DNA of 64,000 bases from Xanthobacter tagetidis (GTDB lineage Bacteria > Pseudomonadota > Alphaproteobacteria > Rhizobiales > Xanthobacteraceae), in the NCBI RefSeq assembly GCF_003667445.1, contig NZ_RCTF01000003.1, forward strand, positions 186,001 to 250,000, read 5' to 3'. Shown piece after piece: positions 26,407 to 38,061 of the stretch. The notes below the pieces were generated by a model. The model had not been told where the DNA came from and did not search any database. It was given only the letters and a program-made list of their open reading frames with translations. Positions within the stretch are counted from its first letter, which is position 1. Each line of letters begins with the position of its first letter. The position numbers and the translations under genes are program-made.

Positions 26407-27858
26407 TCAGCGTGCGATGGACATGGGTTGGTCGCTCAGGCCAAGGAAGATGCTCTTCACCTGGCCGTAGAGCCTGAGGCCGTCGATGCCCTTCTCCCGG
26501 CCGATGCCGCTGGCCTTGAAGCCGCCGAACGGCGAGGAGATGTGGGACTGCTTGTAGGTGTTGATCCACACCGAGCCGGCTTCGAGCGTCCGGCCGATGC
26601 GCCAGGCGCGGCGGAAGCTCTCGCTCCAGATGCCGCAGGCAAGCCCGAAGGCGGTGCCGTCGGCCTTCGCGATCAGGTCCGCCTCGTCGGCGAAGGGGAG
26701 CGCCACGAGGACAGGCCCGAAAATCTCCTCCTGGCACAGCAGGGCGTCGGGGCCGAGGCCCTCGATCACGGTCGGCAGGTAATAGGCGCCGGCGTCATAG
26801 TCGGCCCCGGTCGGGATGGCGCCGCCGGCCAGCACCGTTCCGCCCTGGGCGAGGCCGCGCGCCACGTGGGCCGCCACCTTGTCGCGGTGGTGGAAGGAGC
26901 AGAGCGGGCCCACCTCCACCTGCGGATCGGCGGGGTGGCGCACCCGGACCGCGCGGGCGCGCGCCGCCACCGCGTCCACCACCTGCCGGTAGACGCTCTC
27001 CTCGGCGAACAGGCGCGAGCCGGCGACGCAGCTCTGGCCGGCCGAGCCGAAGATGCCCGCCGCCACCGCCGCCACCGCAAGGTCGAGGTCGGCATCGGCG
27101 AACACGATGTGGGGCGACTTGCCGCCCAGCTCCAAAGCCACGGTGGCGAGTCGCTCGCCCGCCACCTTGCCGATGGCGCGGCCGGTCTGGGTGCCGCCGG
27201 TGAAGGAAATCATGCGCACGCCGGGATGCGCCACGAGCGCGGCGCCGACCGTCTCGCCCCGCCCCTGCACCACCTGCAGCTGGCCTTCGGGCAGGCCCGC
27301 CTCCAGGCAGATGCGCGCGAGCTCCGGCGCCAGCAGAGGCGTGTCCTCGGACGGCTTCAGGATCACCGCGTTGCCGGCGGCCAGCGCCGGGGCGACCTTG
27401 CTCGCCTCGTTCATGATGGGCGAGTTCCAGGGCGTGATGCACGCCACCACCCCGAACGGCTCCACCACCGTCATCGCCACATAGGCACCGCGGGCCGGGT
27501 GGACCTCGGTCTCCATCGTCTCCACGACGCCGGCATAATAGCGGAAGCTGCCGGCGGCCGAGTCCACCATGGCCCGGCATTCGGCAAGCGGCTTGCCGCT
27601 ATCGCGCATCTGCAGCGTGGCGAGGCGATCGGCCTCGGCGGCGATGCGGCGGGCGATCTCCTGCATCACCTGCGCCTTGCGCTGCGGCAGCATGGCGCGC
27701 CAGGGCGAGGTGCGGAACGCCTCCCAGGCACGCGCCACCACGGCGTCGATGGCCGAGAGCGGGGTCGCCTCGACCGTGCCGACGATGCTGCCGTCGGCCG
27801 GGTCGATGCTGATGATCTCGGCATCCGCGGGCGTCATCGCCCGTGCACCCAATGGCAT
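26407..27858 (-). CDS. NAD(P)-dependent aldehyde dehydrogenase
   Basis: 483-residue aldehyde dehydrogenase that oxidises an aldehyde to the acid. Catalytic residues are Asn145 (TPWNSPIMNE), Glu243 (LELGGKSPH) and the nucleophile Cys277 (FGSAGQSCVAGSR); the glycine motif SFTGGTQTGRAIG is also present. Residues and length are complete, so it should be active. The ATG at 27858 follows AGGAGGAGAGG. It is the first gene of the three-gene catabolic unit facing away from the GntR regulator. Resemblance is to betaine/4-hydroxymuconic semialdehyde type dehydrogenases in general; substrate is unknown. Confidence 0.93.
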   Translation of the reverse strand: MPLGARAMTPADAEIISIDPADGSIVGTVEATPLSAIDAVVARAWEAFRTSPWRAMLPQRKAQVMQEIARRIAAEADRLATLQMRDSGKPLAECRAMVDSAAGSFRYYAGVVETMETEVHPARGAYVAMTVVEPFGVVACITPWNSPIMNEASKVAPALAAGNAVILKPSEDTPLLAPELARICLEAGLPEGQLQVVQGRGETVGAALVAHPGVRMISFTGGTQTGRAIGKVAGERLATVALELGGKSPHIVFADADLDLAVAAVAAGIFGSAGQSCVAGSRLFAEESVYRQVVDAVAARARAVRVRHPADPQVEVGPLCSFHHRDKVAAHVARGLAQGGTVLAGGAIPTGADYDAGAYYLPTVIEGLGPDALLCQEEIFGPVLVALPFADEADLIAKADGTAFGLACGIWSESFRRAWRIGRTLEAGSVWINTYKQSHISSPFGGFKASGIGREKGIDGLRLYGQVKSIFLGLSDQPMSIAR

Positions 27859-27938
27859 GCGGCCTCTCCTCCTGTTGTTCGCCGGCACGCTAGTCGGGTT
27901 GGCTTGGCCGCGGCCAGGGGGTAGATGCCGATGATCGG

Positions 27939-27956
27939 ATCGATAGAATTATCGAT
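27939..27956. promoter_or_regulatory. Candidate GntR operator
   Basis: Perfect inverted repeat ATCGATA-GAAT-TATCGAT (7-bp arms, 4-bp spacer) in the middle of the 155-bp gap between the aldehyde dehydrogenase operon and the divergent GntR gene. The region is locally AT-rich. GntR/FadR-type regulators bind short palindromes like this; assignment is by position. Confidence 0.7.
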
Positions 27957-28013
27957 AACGATAGGCGGGCCGGGGACGCACCCGGCCGCAGACCAGGGAA
28001 GCGACGTCACGCC

Positions 28014-28745
28014 ATGAGCCGAGCCACCAGCGGTGCCCGCCGCCTGCCGGACGAGGACATGCCTCCCGCCGAGGCCCGCTTCACGCTGCCCGGCGACGAC
28101 CGGCCTTTGGCGGGGCCGGTGGCGGCGGTGATCGCAGCGCTGGAGGCGGACATCATCGCCGGCCGCATCCTGCCGCGGAACCGGCTGATCGAAGACCACC
28201 TGATGGAGGACTACGGCGCCAAGCGGCACGTGGTGCGCGCCGCGCTGGAAGAGCTGGAGCGGCTCGGCGTGGTGGTGAAGCCGCGCTATCGCGGCGCCGA
28301 ACTCAGGCGCTTCGACCGGGGCGAGATTGCCCGCCTCTACGACATGCGCGAGGTGCTGCACCGGGCCGCGGTCGAGCGCATCGCCGTGCCGAGCGCGGAG
28401 GCGCTGAAGCCGGTGCTGCATTGGCTCACGACCCATGCCGAGGCCGCGGGCGGGCAGGACCTCGTCGCCATCCACCGCACCAACATGATGTTCCACGACG
28501 CGTTCTTCGCCCTGTGCGACAACCCGTTCCTGGTGACGAGCATCCGCCAGCACGACTGGCTGAGCTTCCCGATCCGCGCCTATGGGGTGGCCGATGCCAG
28601 CGCCCTCGCGCAGGCATGCGCCGAGCACCGCACGCTGGTGGACCTGCTGATGGCCGGCCGGATGGATGAGCTTCAGGCCCTCACAATCTCGCACATGAGC
28701 CGGGCACGCAGCCTCTACGAGCAGAAGTTCCTGGCCGGGCGCTGA
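28014..28745 (+). CDS. GntR-family transcriptional regulator (FadR/FCD type)
   Basis: 243-residue regulator. A winged helix-turn-helix spans about residues 30-95 (IIAGRILPRNRLIEDHLMED then YGAKRHVVRAALEELERLGV), and an FCD ligand-binding domain about 105-235 has the metal-binding pattern RxxLxRxAVE, HRTNMMFHDAFF and EHRTLVDLL. FCD domains usually bind small carboxylates with a metal ion. Divergent orientation from the aldehyde dehydrogenase operon and the palindrome between them indicate control of that operon, probably as a repressor released by its substrate. Confidence 0.92.
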   Translation: MSRATSGARRLPDEDMPPAEARFTLPGDDRPLAGPVAAVIAALEADIIAGRILPRNRLIEDHLMEDYGAKRHVVRAALEELERLGVVVKPRYRGAELRRFDRGEIARLYDMREVLHRAAVERIAVPSAEALKPVLHWLTTHAEAAGGQDLVAIHRTNMMFHDAFFALCDNPFLVTSIRQHDWLSFPIRAYGVADASALAQACAEHRTLVDLLMAGRMDELQALTISHMSRARSLYEQKFLAGR

Positions 28746-28750
28746 GCCCC

Positions 28751-29593
28751 CTACCAGCTCCCGGAGGCCCCGCCGCCGCCGGAGGAGCCGCCGCCCCCCG
28801 ACCAGCCGCCGCCGCTCCCCGACGACCAGCCGCTGGAGCCGCTGTTCCAGTCCCAGGTGGTGATGGGGCCGCCCGCCGCGGCGCCGCGGCCCCGGCGCGC
28901 CGCCGGTCCGCGCGGGCCACCGCCACGGAAGGCGCGCCAGAAGATGTAGCCCCAGAACAGCAACATCACGGCGAGCAGGATCAGGTTCTCGATGTCCTCC
29001 TCGCTCCAGTCGCTCTGGGCTTCGCGCCGGGCGCGGTCGCGCGCCTCCTCCGGGTCGAGGTTGAGGATTTCCAGCACCGCGTCGGCGCCCTTGACGATGC
29101 CGCCCGCCATGTCGCCCGACTTGAAGGACGGGATGATGGCGTTGCGGATGATGGCGGAGGACACGGCATCGGTCAGGATGCCTTCCAGCCCGTAGCCCAC
29201 CTCGATGCGCACCTTGCGCTCATTGGGGGCGACCAGCAGCAGCACGCCGTTGTTCTTCTTCTCCTGGCCGAGCCGCCAGTCGCGGAACAGGCGGTTGGCA
29301 TAGTCCTCGATGGAGGTGTCCTGGAGCGAGGGAACGGTCGCCACCACGAACTGGTCGGTGGCCTTCTCCTCCTGCGCCGCCAGCTTGGCGTCGAGCGCGG
29401 CGCGGGTGGCGGGATCGAGCACGTGGGCGTCGTCCACCACCCGGCCGGTGAGCGGCGGGAAGGTCAGCTCCGCCTGTGCCGGGAGCGCGGCGAAGACCGC
29501 GCAAACGGCCACGAACAGGGCCGCGGCCAGCCGCAGGCCGGCCGCCCGCATGCGGAACCCGGCTGCGGGGAAAGGCGACTGACGGCGCGCCAT
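28751..29593 (-). CDS. TPM-domain membrane protein (YgcG family)
   Basis: About 280-residue protein with a signal peptide (cleavage after ALPAQA), a TPM phosphatase-like domain (LTGRVVDDAHVLDPATRAAL to GYGLEGILTD), a single membrane helix around residues 210-228 (LILLAVMLLFWGYIFW) and a Gly/Ser/Trp-rich tail. TPM domains occur in a plant photosystem repair phosphatase, but bacterial members have no firmly established role. It is 39 bp downstream of lemA in one operon, a pairing seen in many bacteria. A GTG two codons upstream of the chosen ATG is better spaced from AGGAGG and may be the true start. Confidence 0.88.
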   Translation of the reverse strand: MARRQSPFPAAGFRMRAAGLRLAAALFVAVCAVFAALPAQAELTFPPLTGRVVDDAHVLDPATRAALDAKLAAQEEKATDQFVVATVPSLQDTSIEDYANRLFRDWRLGQEKKNNGVLLLVAPNERKVRIEVGYGLEGILTDAVSSAIIRNAIIPSFKSGDMAGGIVKGADAVLEILNLDPEEARDRARREAQSDWSEEDIENLILLAVMLLFWGYIFWRAFRGGGPRGPAARRGRGAAAGGPITTWDWNSGSSGWSSGSGGGWSGGGGSSGGGGASGSW

Positions 29594-29632
29594 GCTCACG
29601 GCCTCACGCCTCCTCAACGGGTAGCCGCGCCG

Positions 29633-30247
29633 CTACTTGCCGAAATTCACCTTCGGCACCTGCATCTGCTGCTCGGAGATGGTGAAGGTCTCCATCGGCT
29701 TGTTGCCGCGATAGAGGATCGAGGCCCAGATCACGCCGGGGAAGGTGCGCAGCTCGGTATTATAGACGCGCACCGCATCGATATAGTCGCGCCGCGCCAC
29801 CGCGATGCGGTTCTCGGTGCCCTCGATCTGCGACTGGAGGGCGAGGAAGTTCTGGTTCGACTTCAGGTCCGGATACGCCTCGGAGATGGCGATCAGCCGC
29901 CCGAGCGCGCCGGACAGACCCGCCTGCGCATCCTGGAACTGCTTGAACTGCTCGGGATTGGTGATGGTGGAGGCGTCCACCCGGATCGACGTCGCCTTGG
30001 CGCGCGCCTCGACCACGGAGGTCAGCACGTCCTTCTCCTGGGAGGCGTAGCCCTTCACGGTCTCCACCAGGTTGGGGATCAGGTCCGAGCGGCGCTGATA
30101 CTGGTTCAGCACCTCGCTCCAGGCGGCCTTGGCCTTTTCCTCGCTGGTGGGGATGACGTTGACGCCGCATCCCGAGAGCACCATCGCGGCCAGCACGGCG
30201 AACACCGGCGCCTTGAGGCGACCGAGCGACTGGACGAGCGCAGACAT
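29633..30247 (-). CDS. lemA: LemA family lipoprotein
   Basis: 204-residue LemA protein. It has a signal peptide ending in lipobox LSGC, then a long helical bundle with the family-conserved NQYQRRSDLIPNLVETVKGY near residue 48 and NTELRTFPG near the C-terminus. LemA proteins are anchored in the membrane with a mostly coiled-coil domain; their function is unclear. The start at 30247 fits the lipoprotein signal, MSALVQSLGRLKAPVFAVLA. The TPM-domain gene follows in the same operon. Confidence 0.93.
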   Translation of the reverse strand: MSALVQSLGRLKAPVFAVLAAMVLSGCGVNVIPTSEEKAKAAWSEVLNQYQRRSDLIPNLVETVKGYASQEKDVLTSVVEARAKATSIRVDASTITNPEQFKQFQDAQAGLSGALGRLIAISEAYPDLKSNQNFLALQSQIEGTENRIAVARRDYIDAVRVYNTELRTFPGVIWASILYRGNKPMETFTISEQQMQVPKVNFGK

Positions 30248-30499
30248 GCCTTCTTCTCCCGAATCCGCGGCTCCGCAGCGCCGCTGGCGCGCCTTATAGC
30301 ATGCCGTCCGCGGCATTTCTCGGACCGGCGCGGCCCGGCGGCGGCGCCCGTGCGCCCGCGGCCGCGGCCGCCGCACGACGGGCGCGATGCCGTCTGCTCA
30401 GGTAAAGATTCAGCTTTCGGCGAGAAGAGCAGCGCTGCGCGGATGGGGCAGGGGGCGGCAGGTGATCGGCCGGGAGTCCCGCGCTCCAGGTTTGCGCCG

Positions 30500-31609
30500 T
30501 CACGCCGCCGTGCGGGTGATCCGGTCCGTCAGGTTCAGCCGGGCGCGGGCGATCTCGGCCATCAGGGCGCGCACGTCGTCGGAGCCGGACAGCGCGTCCA
30601 CCATCTCGATCTGGTTGCGCGCCACCAGCAGCAGCAGGTCGTCGCGCACCGCCCCGTCGGGGCCGAGCGGCAGGCGCGGGACGATCTGGACGTGGTCGAG
30701 ATGGGGCCGGTCGGGCAGCGCCGCGTCGAGATGGCCGCGCACCGCCTCCACGGAGAGCTCGGCGCCCGCGCGCGGCGCGACGAAAGCGTAGAGCCCCACC
30801 TTGCCGCCCAACGTCTGGAAGTCGGCCATGTGCACCGCCTCCACCTGCGGATGGGCGGCGAGCGCCGCGGCGATGCGCGGGCCCACCTGCGTCACCCGCG
30901 GCCCGCGGCCTTCGGTGTCGGAATAGGACATCAGCCGGCGCGTCACGAAGCGGTAGACCTTCTTGCCGGTGGCCATCCACACGCGGGTGATGACGCTCTT
31001 CTTGGCCAGCATCGCCTTCTCGCGCGGCGTGAGGTCGCCGGGGCAGTAGGTGCGCTTGTGCTTCAGAAGGTGGCGCAGGTCCTCATAGGCCAGCACGCGG
31101 CCGAGCTTCCAGCGCCGGCTGATCGGCAGCGCGAGCTGGAAGTCCATGAGCCAGGCCTCGCCGTCCGCGCCGCGCAGCCAGTTCTGCTGCTTGGCGAGGT
31201 CGTTGTGCACGTAGCCGGCGCGGTGCAGCTGGCGCAGCGCCGCGCGGGCGGAATGGAAGAAGTGCCGGTCGCCGTGCGGGCGGGCGATGTGGAGCGGCAC
31301 GCCCTCGATCCAGCCGCGCACCAGGAAGCGGTCGCCCACCGCCAGAAGCGGGGTGGTGACGCCGGTGCGCGTGACCTTCTCCAGCGCCCGGCGCTCGAAC
31401 GCGGCGAGCCGGGCGGCGAGCAGCGCGAACCAAAGCGAGACGGTATCCCAGCGCCGGCGCACGGCTTCGAGCGCGCGCCCGTCGCGGGTCACATAGGTGC
31501 CGCGCTCGACGGTGGAGAACACGTCGCGCTTCAGCACCGTATCGACGCGGAAGGCGCCGGGATCGGCCTCATATTCGATTGCAACGTCTGGATTTTCGCG
31601 GCGCGGCAT
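30500..31609 (-). CDS. RIO-like protein kinase fused to an AMP-binding-enzyme C-terminal-like domain
   Basis: 369-residue protein. Residues about 20-240 look like an atypical kinase: catalytic loop YVHNDLAKQQNWL (HxDxxxxN pattern) and a metal-binding MDFQLA in place of DFG. The usual beta-3 lysine is not obvious (ALEAVRRRW). Residues about 255-345 resemble the small C-terminal domain of ANL adenylating enzymes: HPQVEAVHMADF, LYAFVAPRAGAELSVEAVRG, and VPRLPLGPDGAVRDDLL-like order, with Asp where the ANL catalytic lysine normally is. No adenylation core domain is present. It ends 9 bp after... its start lies 9 bp from the trmFO stop, so they may be cotranscribed. Confidence 0.75.
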   Translation of the reverse strand: MPRRENPDVAIEYEADPGAFRVDTVLKRDVFSTVERGTYVTRDGRALEAVRRRWDTVSLWFALLAARLAAFERRALEKVTRTGVTTPLLAVGDRFLVRGWIEGVPLHIARPHGDRHFFHSARAALRQLHRAGYVHNDLAKQQNWLRGADGEAWLMDFQLALPISRRWKLGRVLAYEDLRHLLKHKRTYCPGDLTPREKAMLAKKSVITRVWMATGKKVYRFVTRRLMSYSDTEGRGPRVTQVGPRIAAALAAHPQVEAVHMADFQTLGGKVGLYAFVAPRAGAELSVEAVRGHLDAALPDRPHLDHVQIVPRLPLGPDGAVRDDLLLLVARNQIEMVDALSGSDDVRALMAEIARARLNLTDRITRTAA

Positions 31610-31618
31610 CGGGCTTTT

Positions 31619-33037
31619 CTAGGCGGCCTTCCCGGCCGTGTCGAGCCAGAGGGCGAAATCGGCGAGCGCGCGGGCGGCCTGCGCCCGCTTCTTGGCGAGC
31701 GTCTTCTCGGATCCGCGCAGGCGCTTGCCGTCGGCGGATTTCGGCGCCTCCGTGAGCGGCGGGAACAGGCCGAAATTCACGTTCATGGGCTGGAAGGCGC
31801 GCGGCCCCTCGCCCTCGGGCGCGTCGAGATGCCCACCCGTGATGTGGGCGAGCAGGGCGCCGTGGGCGGTGGTGACGGGCGGCAGATCGGGCGCAAGGCC
31901 GCGCCGCTCGGCGGCGGCGAAGCGCCCGGCCATGAGCCCCACGGCGGCGCTCTCCACATAGCCCTCACAGCCGGTGATCTGGCCGGCGAACCTGAGGCGC
32001 GGCAGCGCCTTGAGGCGCAGGCTCGCATCCAGCAGGCGGGGCGAGTTGAGATAGGTGTTGCGGTGGAGCCCGCCGAGCCGGGCGAATTCCGCACCCTCCA
32101 GCCCCGGAATGGAGCGGAAGATGCGCGCCTGCTCGCCGTGGCGCAGCTTGGTCTGGAAGCCGACCATGTTATAGAGCGTGCCGAGCGTGTTGTCCTGCCG
32201 CAGCTGCACCACCGCATAGGGCTTCACGCCGGGGGTGTGGGGATTGGTGAGCCCCACCGGCTTCATGGGGCCGAAGCGCAAAGTCTCGCGGCCGCGCTCG
32301 GCCATCACCTCGATGGGCAGGCAGCCGTCGAAATAGGGCGTCTTGGCCTCGAAGTCGCGCATGGGCGCCTTCTCGCCGGCGATCAGCGCATCCACGAAGG
32401 CGTTGTACTGCGCCTCGTCCAGCGGGCAGTTGATATAGTCCGCCCCGGTGCCGCCCGGGCCTTGCTTGTCGTAGCGCGACTGGAACCAGGCCTTGCCGAG
32501 GTCGATGCTCTCGAAATGGACGATGGGGGCGATGGCGTCGAAGAAGGCGAGCGCCGCCTCGCCGGTCACGCCGCGCACCGCCTCCGCGAGAGCCGGCGAG
32601 GTGAGGGGGCCGGTCGCGACGATCACGCTTTCCCAGTCCTCGGGGGGCAGTCCGGCGATCTCCGCGCGGTGGATGTCGATGAGCGGATGGGCTTCGAGCG
32701 CGGCGCCGACCGCCTGCGAGAAGCCGAGCCGGTCCACCGCCAGCGCGCCGCCGGCGGGCACCTGGTTGGCATCGGCGCAGGTGAGGATGAGCGAGCCGGC
32801 CTGCCGCATCTCGGCATGGAGCACGCCGACCGCATTGGTCTGCGCGTCGTCGGAGCGAAAGGAATTGGAGCACACCAGCTCGGCGAGGCCGTCGGTGAGA
32901 TGAGCCTCGGTGGTGCGGTGCGGGCGCATCTCGTGCAGCACCACCGGGACGCCGGCCTGCGCCAGCTGCCACGCCGCCTCGCTGCCCGCGAGGCCGCCGC
33001 CGATCACGTGGACCGGCCTGTGAGCGGCATGCGCCAT
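31619..33037 (-). CDS. trmFO: Folate-dependent tRNA (uracil-54-C5)-methyltransferase TrmFO
   Basis: 472-residue flavoprotein that makes ribothymidine at position 54 of tRNA using methylenetetrahydrofolate and a reduced flavin. The FAD-binding start [19 protein letters not shown] is diagnostic, and [12 protein letters not shown], with the conserved cysteine, and [20 protein letters not shown] are also present. The ATG at 33037 places the FAD motif at residue 9 as in most homologues; a TTG nine codons upstream is a less likely start. The kinase-like gene follows after 9 bp. Confidence 0.95.
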   Translation of the reverse strand: MAHAAHRPVHVIGGGLAGSEAAWQLAQAGVPVVLHEMRPHRTTEAHLTDGLAELVCSNSFRSDDAQTNAVGVLHAEMRQAGSLILTCADANQVPAGGALAVDRLGFSQAVGAALEAHPLIDIHRAEIAGLPPEDWESVIVATGPLTSPALAEAVRGVTGEAALAFFDAIAPIVHFESIDLGKAWFQSRYDKQGPGGTGADYINCPLDEAQYNAFVDALIAGEKAPMRDFEAKTPYFDGCLPIEVMAERGRETLRFGPMKPVGLTNPHTPGVKPYAVVQLRQDNTLGTLYNMVGFQTKLRHGEQARIFRSIPGLEGAEFARLGGLHRNTYLNSPRLLDASLRLKALPRLRFAGQITGCEGYVESAAVGLMAGRFAAAERRGLAPDLPPVTTAHGALLAHITGGHLDAPEGEGPRAFQPMNVNFGLFPPLTEAPKSADGKRLRGSEKTLAKKRAQAARALADFALWLDTAGKAA

Positions 33038-33243
33038 GGGCTCAGGCTGCCGGGTTTCGCTCAAGGCTCAAGCCTCCCGCCGGACGCCCGACGGGGCGTC
33101 TCGAAGGGGGCGTTCTGTGCCACAAGGGCGAGGATCGCAGCAAGGAAAAAGGAGGCGGCCCGGCACCTTCACGCCAGGCGCCTGCCGCCGCCCGCCCGCG
33201 CGTTTCCCATCGCGCGGGCCGATCCCGATCAAAGACCGGCGCC

Positions 33244-33408
33244 TCAGGCGCCGAGGGACGCTGCCCGGCGCGCAACCGAGCGGATCTCGCCGCGACTGAC
33301 ATTGATGTCGGCCAGAGTGCGATCGTCGAGCTTGGACAATTCCACGACGGTATTGCGATAAACCTGCCAGCGGCGCAGCTGCTGCGCCAGAAAACCCCAG
33401 AGAACCAT
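33244..33408 (-). CDS. DUF1127 small basic protein
   Basis: 54-residue protein beginning MVLWGFLAQQLRRWQVYRNT and continuing with the DUF1127 core, VVELSKLDDRTLADINVSRG, then EIRSVARRAASLGA. The family pattern ELxxLDDRxLxDIGxxRxEI is evident. Members act in phosphate and carbon metabolism, sRNA maturation or RNA binding in alphaproteobacteria, and several are under 50 residues. GGAGG lies six bases before the ATG. It is a free-standing gene between trmFO and fkbM. Confidence 0.9.
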   Translation of the reverse strand: MVLWGFLAQQLRRWQVYRNTVVELSKLDDRTLADINVSRGEIRSVARRAASLGA

Positions 33409-33690
33409 AGCTGCCTCCAATGGTGCGGCTGCTCACTGGGGAGCAACCCGCCTGTTGGAGGGGAACATAAACACCTGACGGAAAGGGAGAAGTCGAAATG
33501 CTGCATCGCAGTACTGCGCCAGCCGCAGATGTGGTATCGGGATGTTCGCGGCCGCACGCAGGTGTTGTAAACGGGGTACTATGTTAGCAATTATCTCACG
33601 AACTTTGGGTCATTCTTCAAGCTGAGCTGGAGGTGCCAAGGTATTGATGCTAGCCAGTCGACTTGGCATTGGCAATCTGCGGGGTGAGCC

Positions 33691-34401
33691 ATGGCAATGG
33701 TCGGCAAGGCCGAAACGTCGGTGTTTCCTGCCGAGGTCGAACGGAGTTTGGTTTCTCATTTTTTTGATAGAAATGATGGTATTTTCGTAGAGGTTGGCGC
33801 CTTCGACCCGGTGTTTCAGAGCCAGACCTATCACTTGGAAATAAGCGGCTGGCAGGGTGTCCTAATCGAGCCCGAGCCCAGCCAGGCAGACCATTTGCGC
33901 AAGTCGCGCCGCGGGATGGTCTTCGAGGTGGCGTGCGTGGCGCCGGATGCAGCGGGCCGCGTCGTGCGGCTGTGGTCCCGGCGCGGGCTCAGCACGCTGC
34001 GCTTCCGCGAGAAGCAGGCCGAAGGCGGGACCGTGGTCGATGTCGCCTCCGCGACGCTCGATCAGGTGCTCGGCGAAGCCGGGTTCGACCATGTGGATTT
34101 CGTGAGCATCGACGTCGAGGGTTCGGAACCGGATGTGCTGCGCGGCTTCGATTTTGCGCGCTGGCGTCCGCAGCTGATTCTGATCGATGACCGCGAGCGC
34201 TTCGGGGAAACCAGCCGGCTCATGGCGCGCAACCGCTACAAGCTGGTGCGCCGCACCGGCCACAATGGCTGGTTCGTGCCCAAAGACAGCGGATTTCCGG
34301 TCGGGCTGACCGGCCGCCTGCAGCTGATGTGGACCTACGGTCCGGGTCGCCTGCTGCGGCGGACACGGTCGCGCCTCAGCGAGCGCTCCGCCACCCCCTG
34401 A
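33691..34401 (+). CDS. FkbM-family methyltransferase
   Basis: 236-residue SAM-dependent methyltransferase. The SAM-binding segment is DGIFVEVGAFDPVFQSQTYH (about residues 28-48), followed by WQGVLIEPEPSQ, and the FkbM signature FVSIDVEGSEPDVLRGFDF lies near residue 140. FkbM-type enzymes O-methylate sugars or polyketides, often in surface glycans; the acceptor here is unknown. The gene stands alone and converges on uvrA. Sequence around its start is AT-richer than the flanks, which may reflect promoter DNA or foreign origin. Confidence 0.9.
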   Translation: MAMVGKAETSVFPAEVERSLVSHFFDRNDGIFVEVGAFDPVFQSQTYHLEISGWQGVLIEPEPSQADHLRKSRRGMVFEVACVAPDAAGRVVRLWSRRGLSTLRFREKQAEGGTVVDVASATLDQVLGEAGFDHVDFVSIDVEGSEPDVLRGFDFARWRPQLILIDDRERFGETSRLMARNRYKLVRRTGHNGWFVPKDSGFPVGLTGRLQLMWTYGPGRLLRRTRSRLSERSATP

Positions 34402-34467
34402 GGCATCGGACTTGCCTTGTGGGGCCGGCCTTGGGGTCGCAGCGCCCTGGCCTGTTCCCGGCGGCGC

Positions 34468-37530
<3,063 letters not shown>

Positions 37531-37804
37531 GAACGTCCGGGGCGGCCCACGGGCCGGAACAGGGGGCGGGTCAGGACCGGCGCGCCGGCGCCCGCGAGCG
37601 GGGAGCGGCAAGGACACCGGGAACGGAGACGGATACGGCACGGGCGCCGCGATGGATGGCGCGCGCCGGCCAGGGGAGCGGCGGCGCCGCCGCCGACGTG
37701 CGCAGCGCTGCGCGGCGGCGCGCGGCCCGGCGGGCTGTTCCGGATGCTTCCAGCAGGCGCATGGTCATGGCTCGAATGTAATGGCCTGTGTGCGATGCGG
37801 TAGG

Positions 37805-37819
37805 GAACATGACAGGAAC
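37805..37819. promoter_or_regulatory. LexA (SOS) box, uvrA side
   Basis: Exact GAAC-N7-GAAC (GAACATGACAGGAAC), the reverse complement of the alphaproteobacterial GTTC-N7-GTTC LexA site. It lies 275 bp from the uvrA start and so implies a long uvrA leader, or joint control of both genes. Confidence 0.85.
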
Positions 37820-37897
37820 ATGTGAATCGGGCTCGGCGAATTCTGGATTGGGCGACGACTGAGAATCAGGGGTTGCGCAACCGGCCGCCCAACTATA

Positions 37898-37912
37898 GAA
37901 CATAATAAGAAC
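37898..37912. promoter_or_regulatory. LexA (SOS) box, ssb side
   Basis: Second exact GAAC-N7-GAAC (GAACATAATAAGAAC), 150 bp upstream of the ssb start and inside an AT-rich promoter-like stretch (ACTATAGAACATAATA). Position suggests that LexA blocks the ssb promoter. Confidence 0.85.
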
Positions 37913-38061
37913 ATCAGTGCCACCTCTATCTGCCCGCGCCGGGCGCCGTCGGTCCCCGGATGGGCCACGCGGCGGTGGACAGCGGCGCATTTGGGCTCGC
38001 CTGCGGCGTCAGGCGGGGGCAGGGTGCGCGCGAGGACATTCGACAGAGGGAGGGCCCGCCC

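Larger units (their letters stand above)
37531..38061. other. 531-bp divergent uvrA-ssb regulatory region
   Basis: Noncoding region between uvrA and ssb holding two LexA boxes (annotated separately) about 90 bp apart, with AT-rich promoter-like DNA around 37890-37915. The uvrA-proximal 230 bp is GC-rich leader. No gene was recognised. Confidence 0.7.

Noticed and set aside
29423..33361. A 1312-residue open frame on the + strand antisense to TPM, lemA, kinase and trmFO genes
   Set aside because: Low-complexity His/Arg/Gly/Leu-rich translation typical of the antisense of GC-rich genes; the minus-strand genes have clear families.
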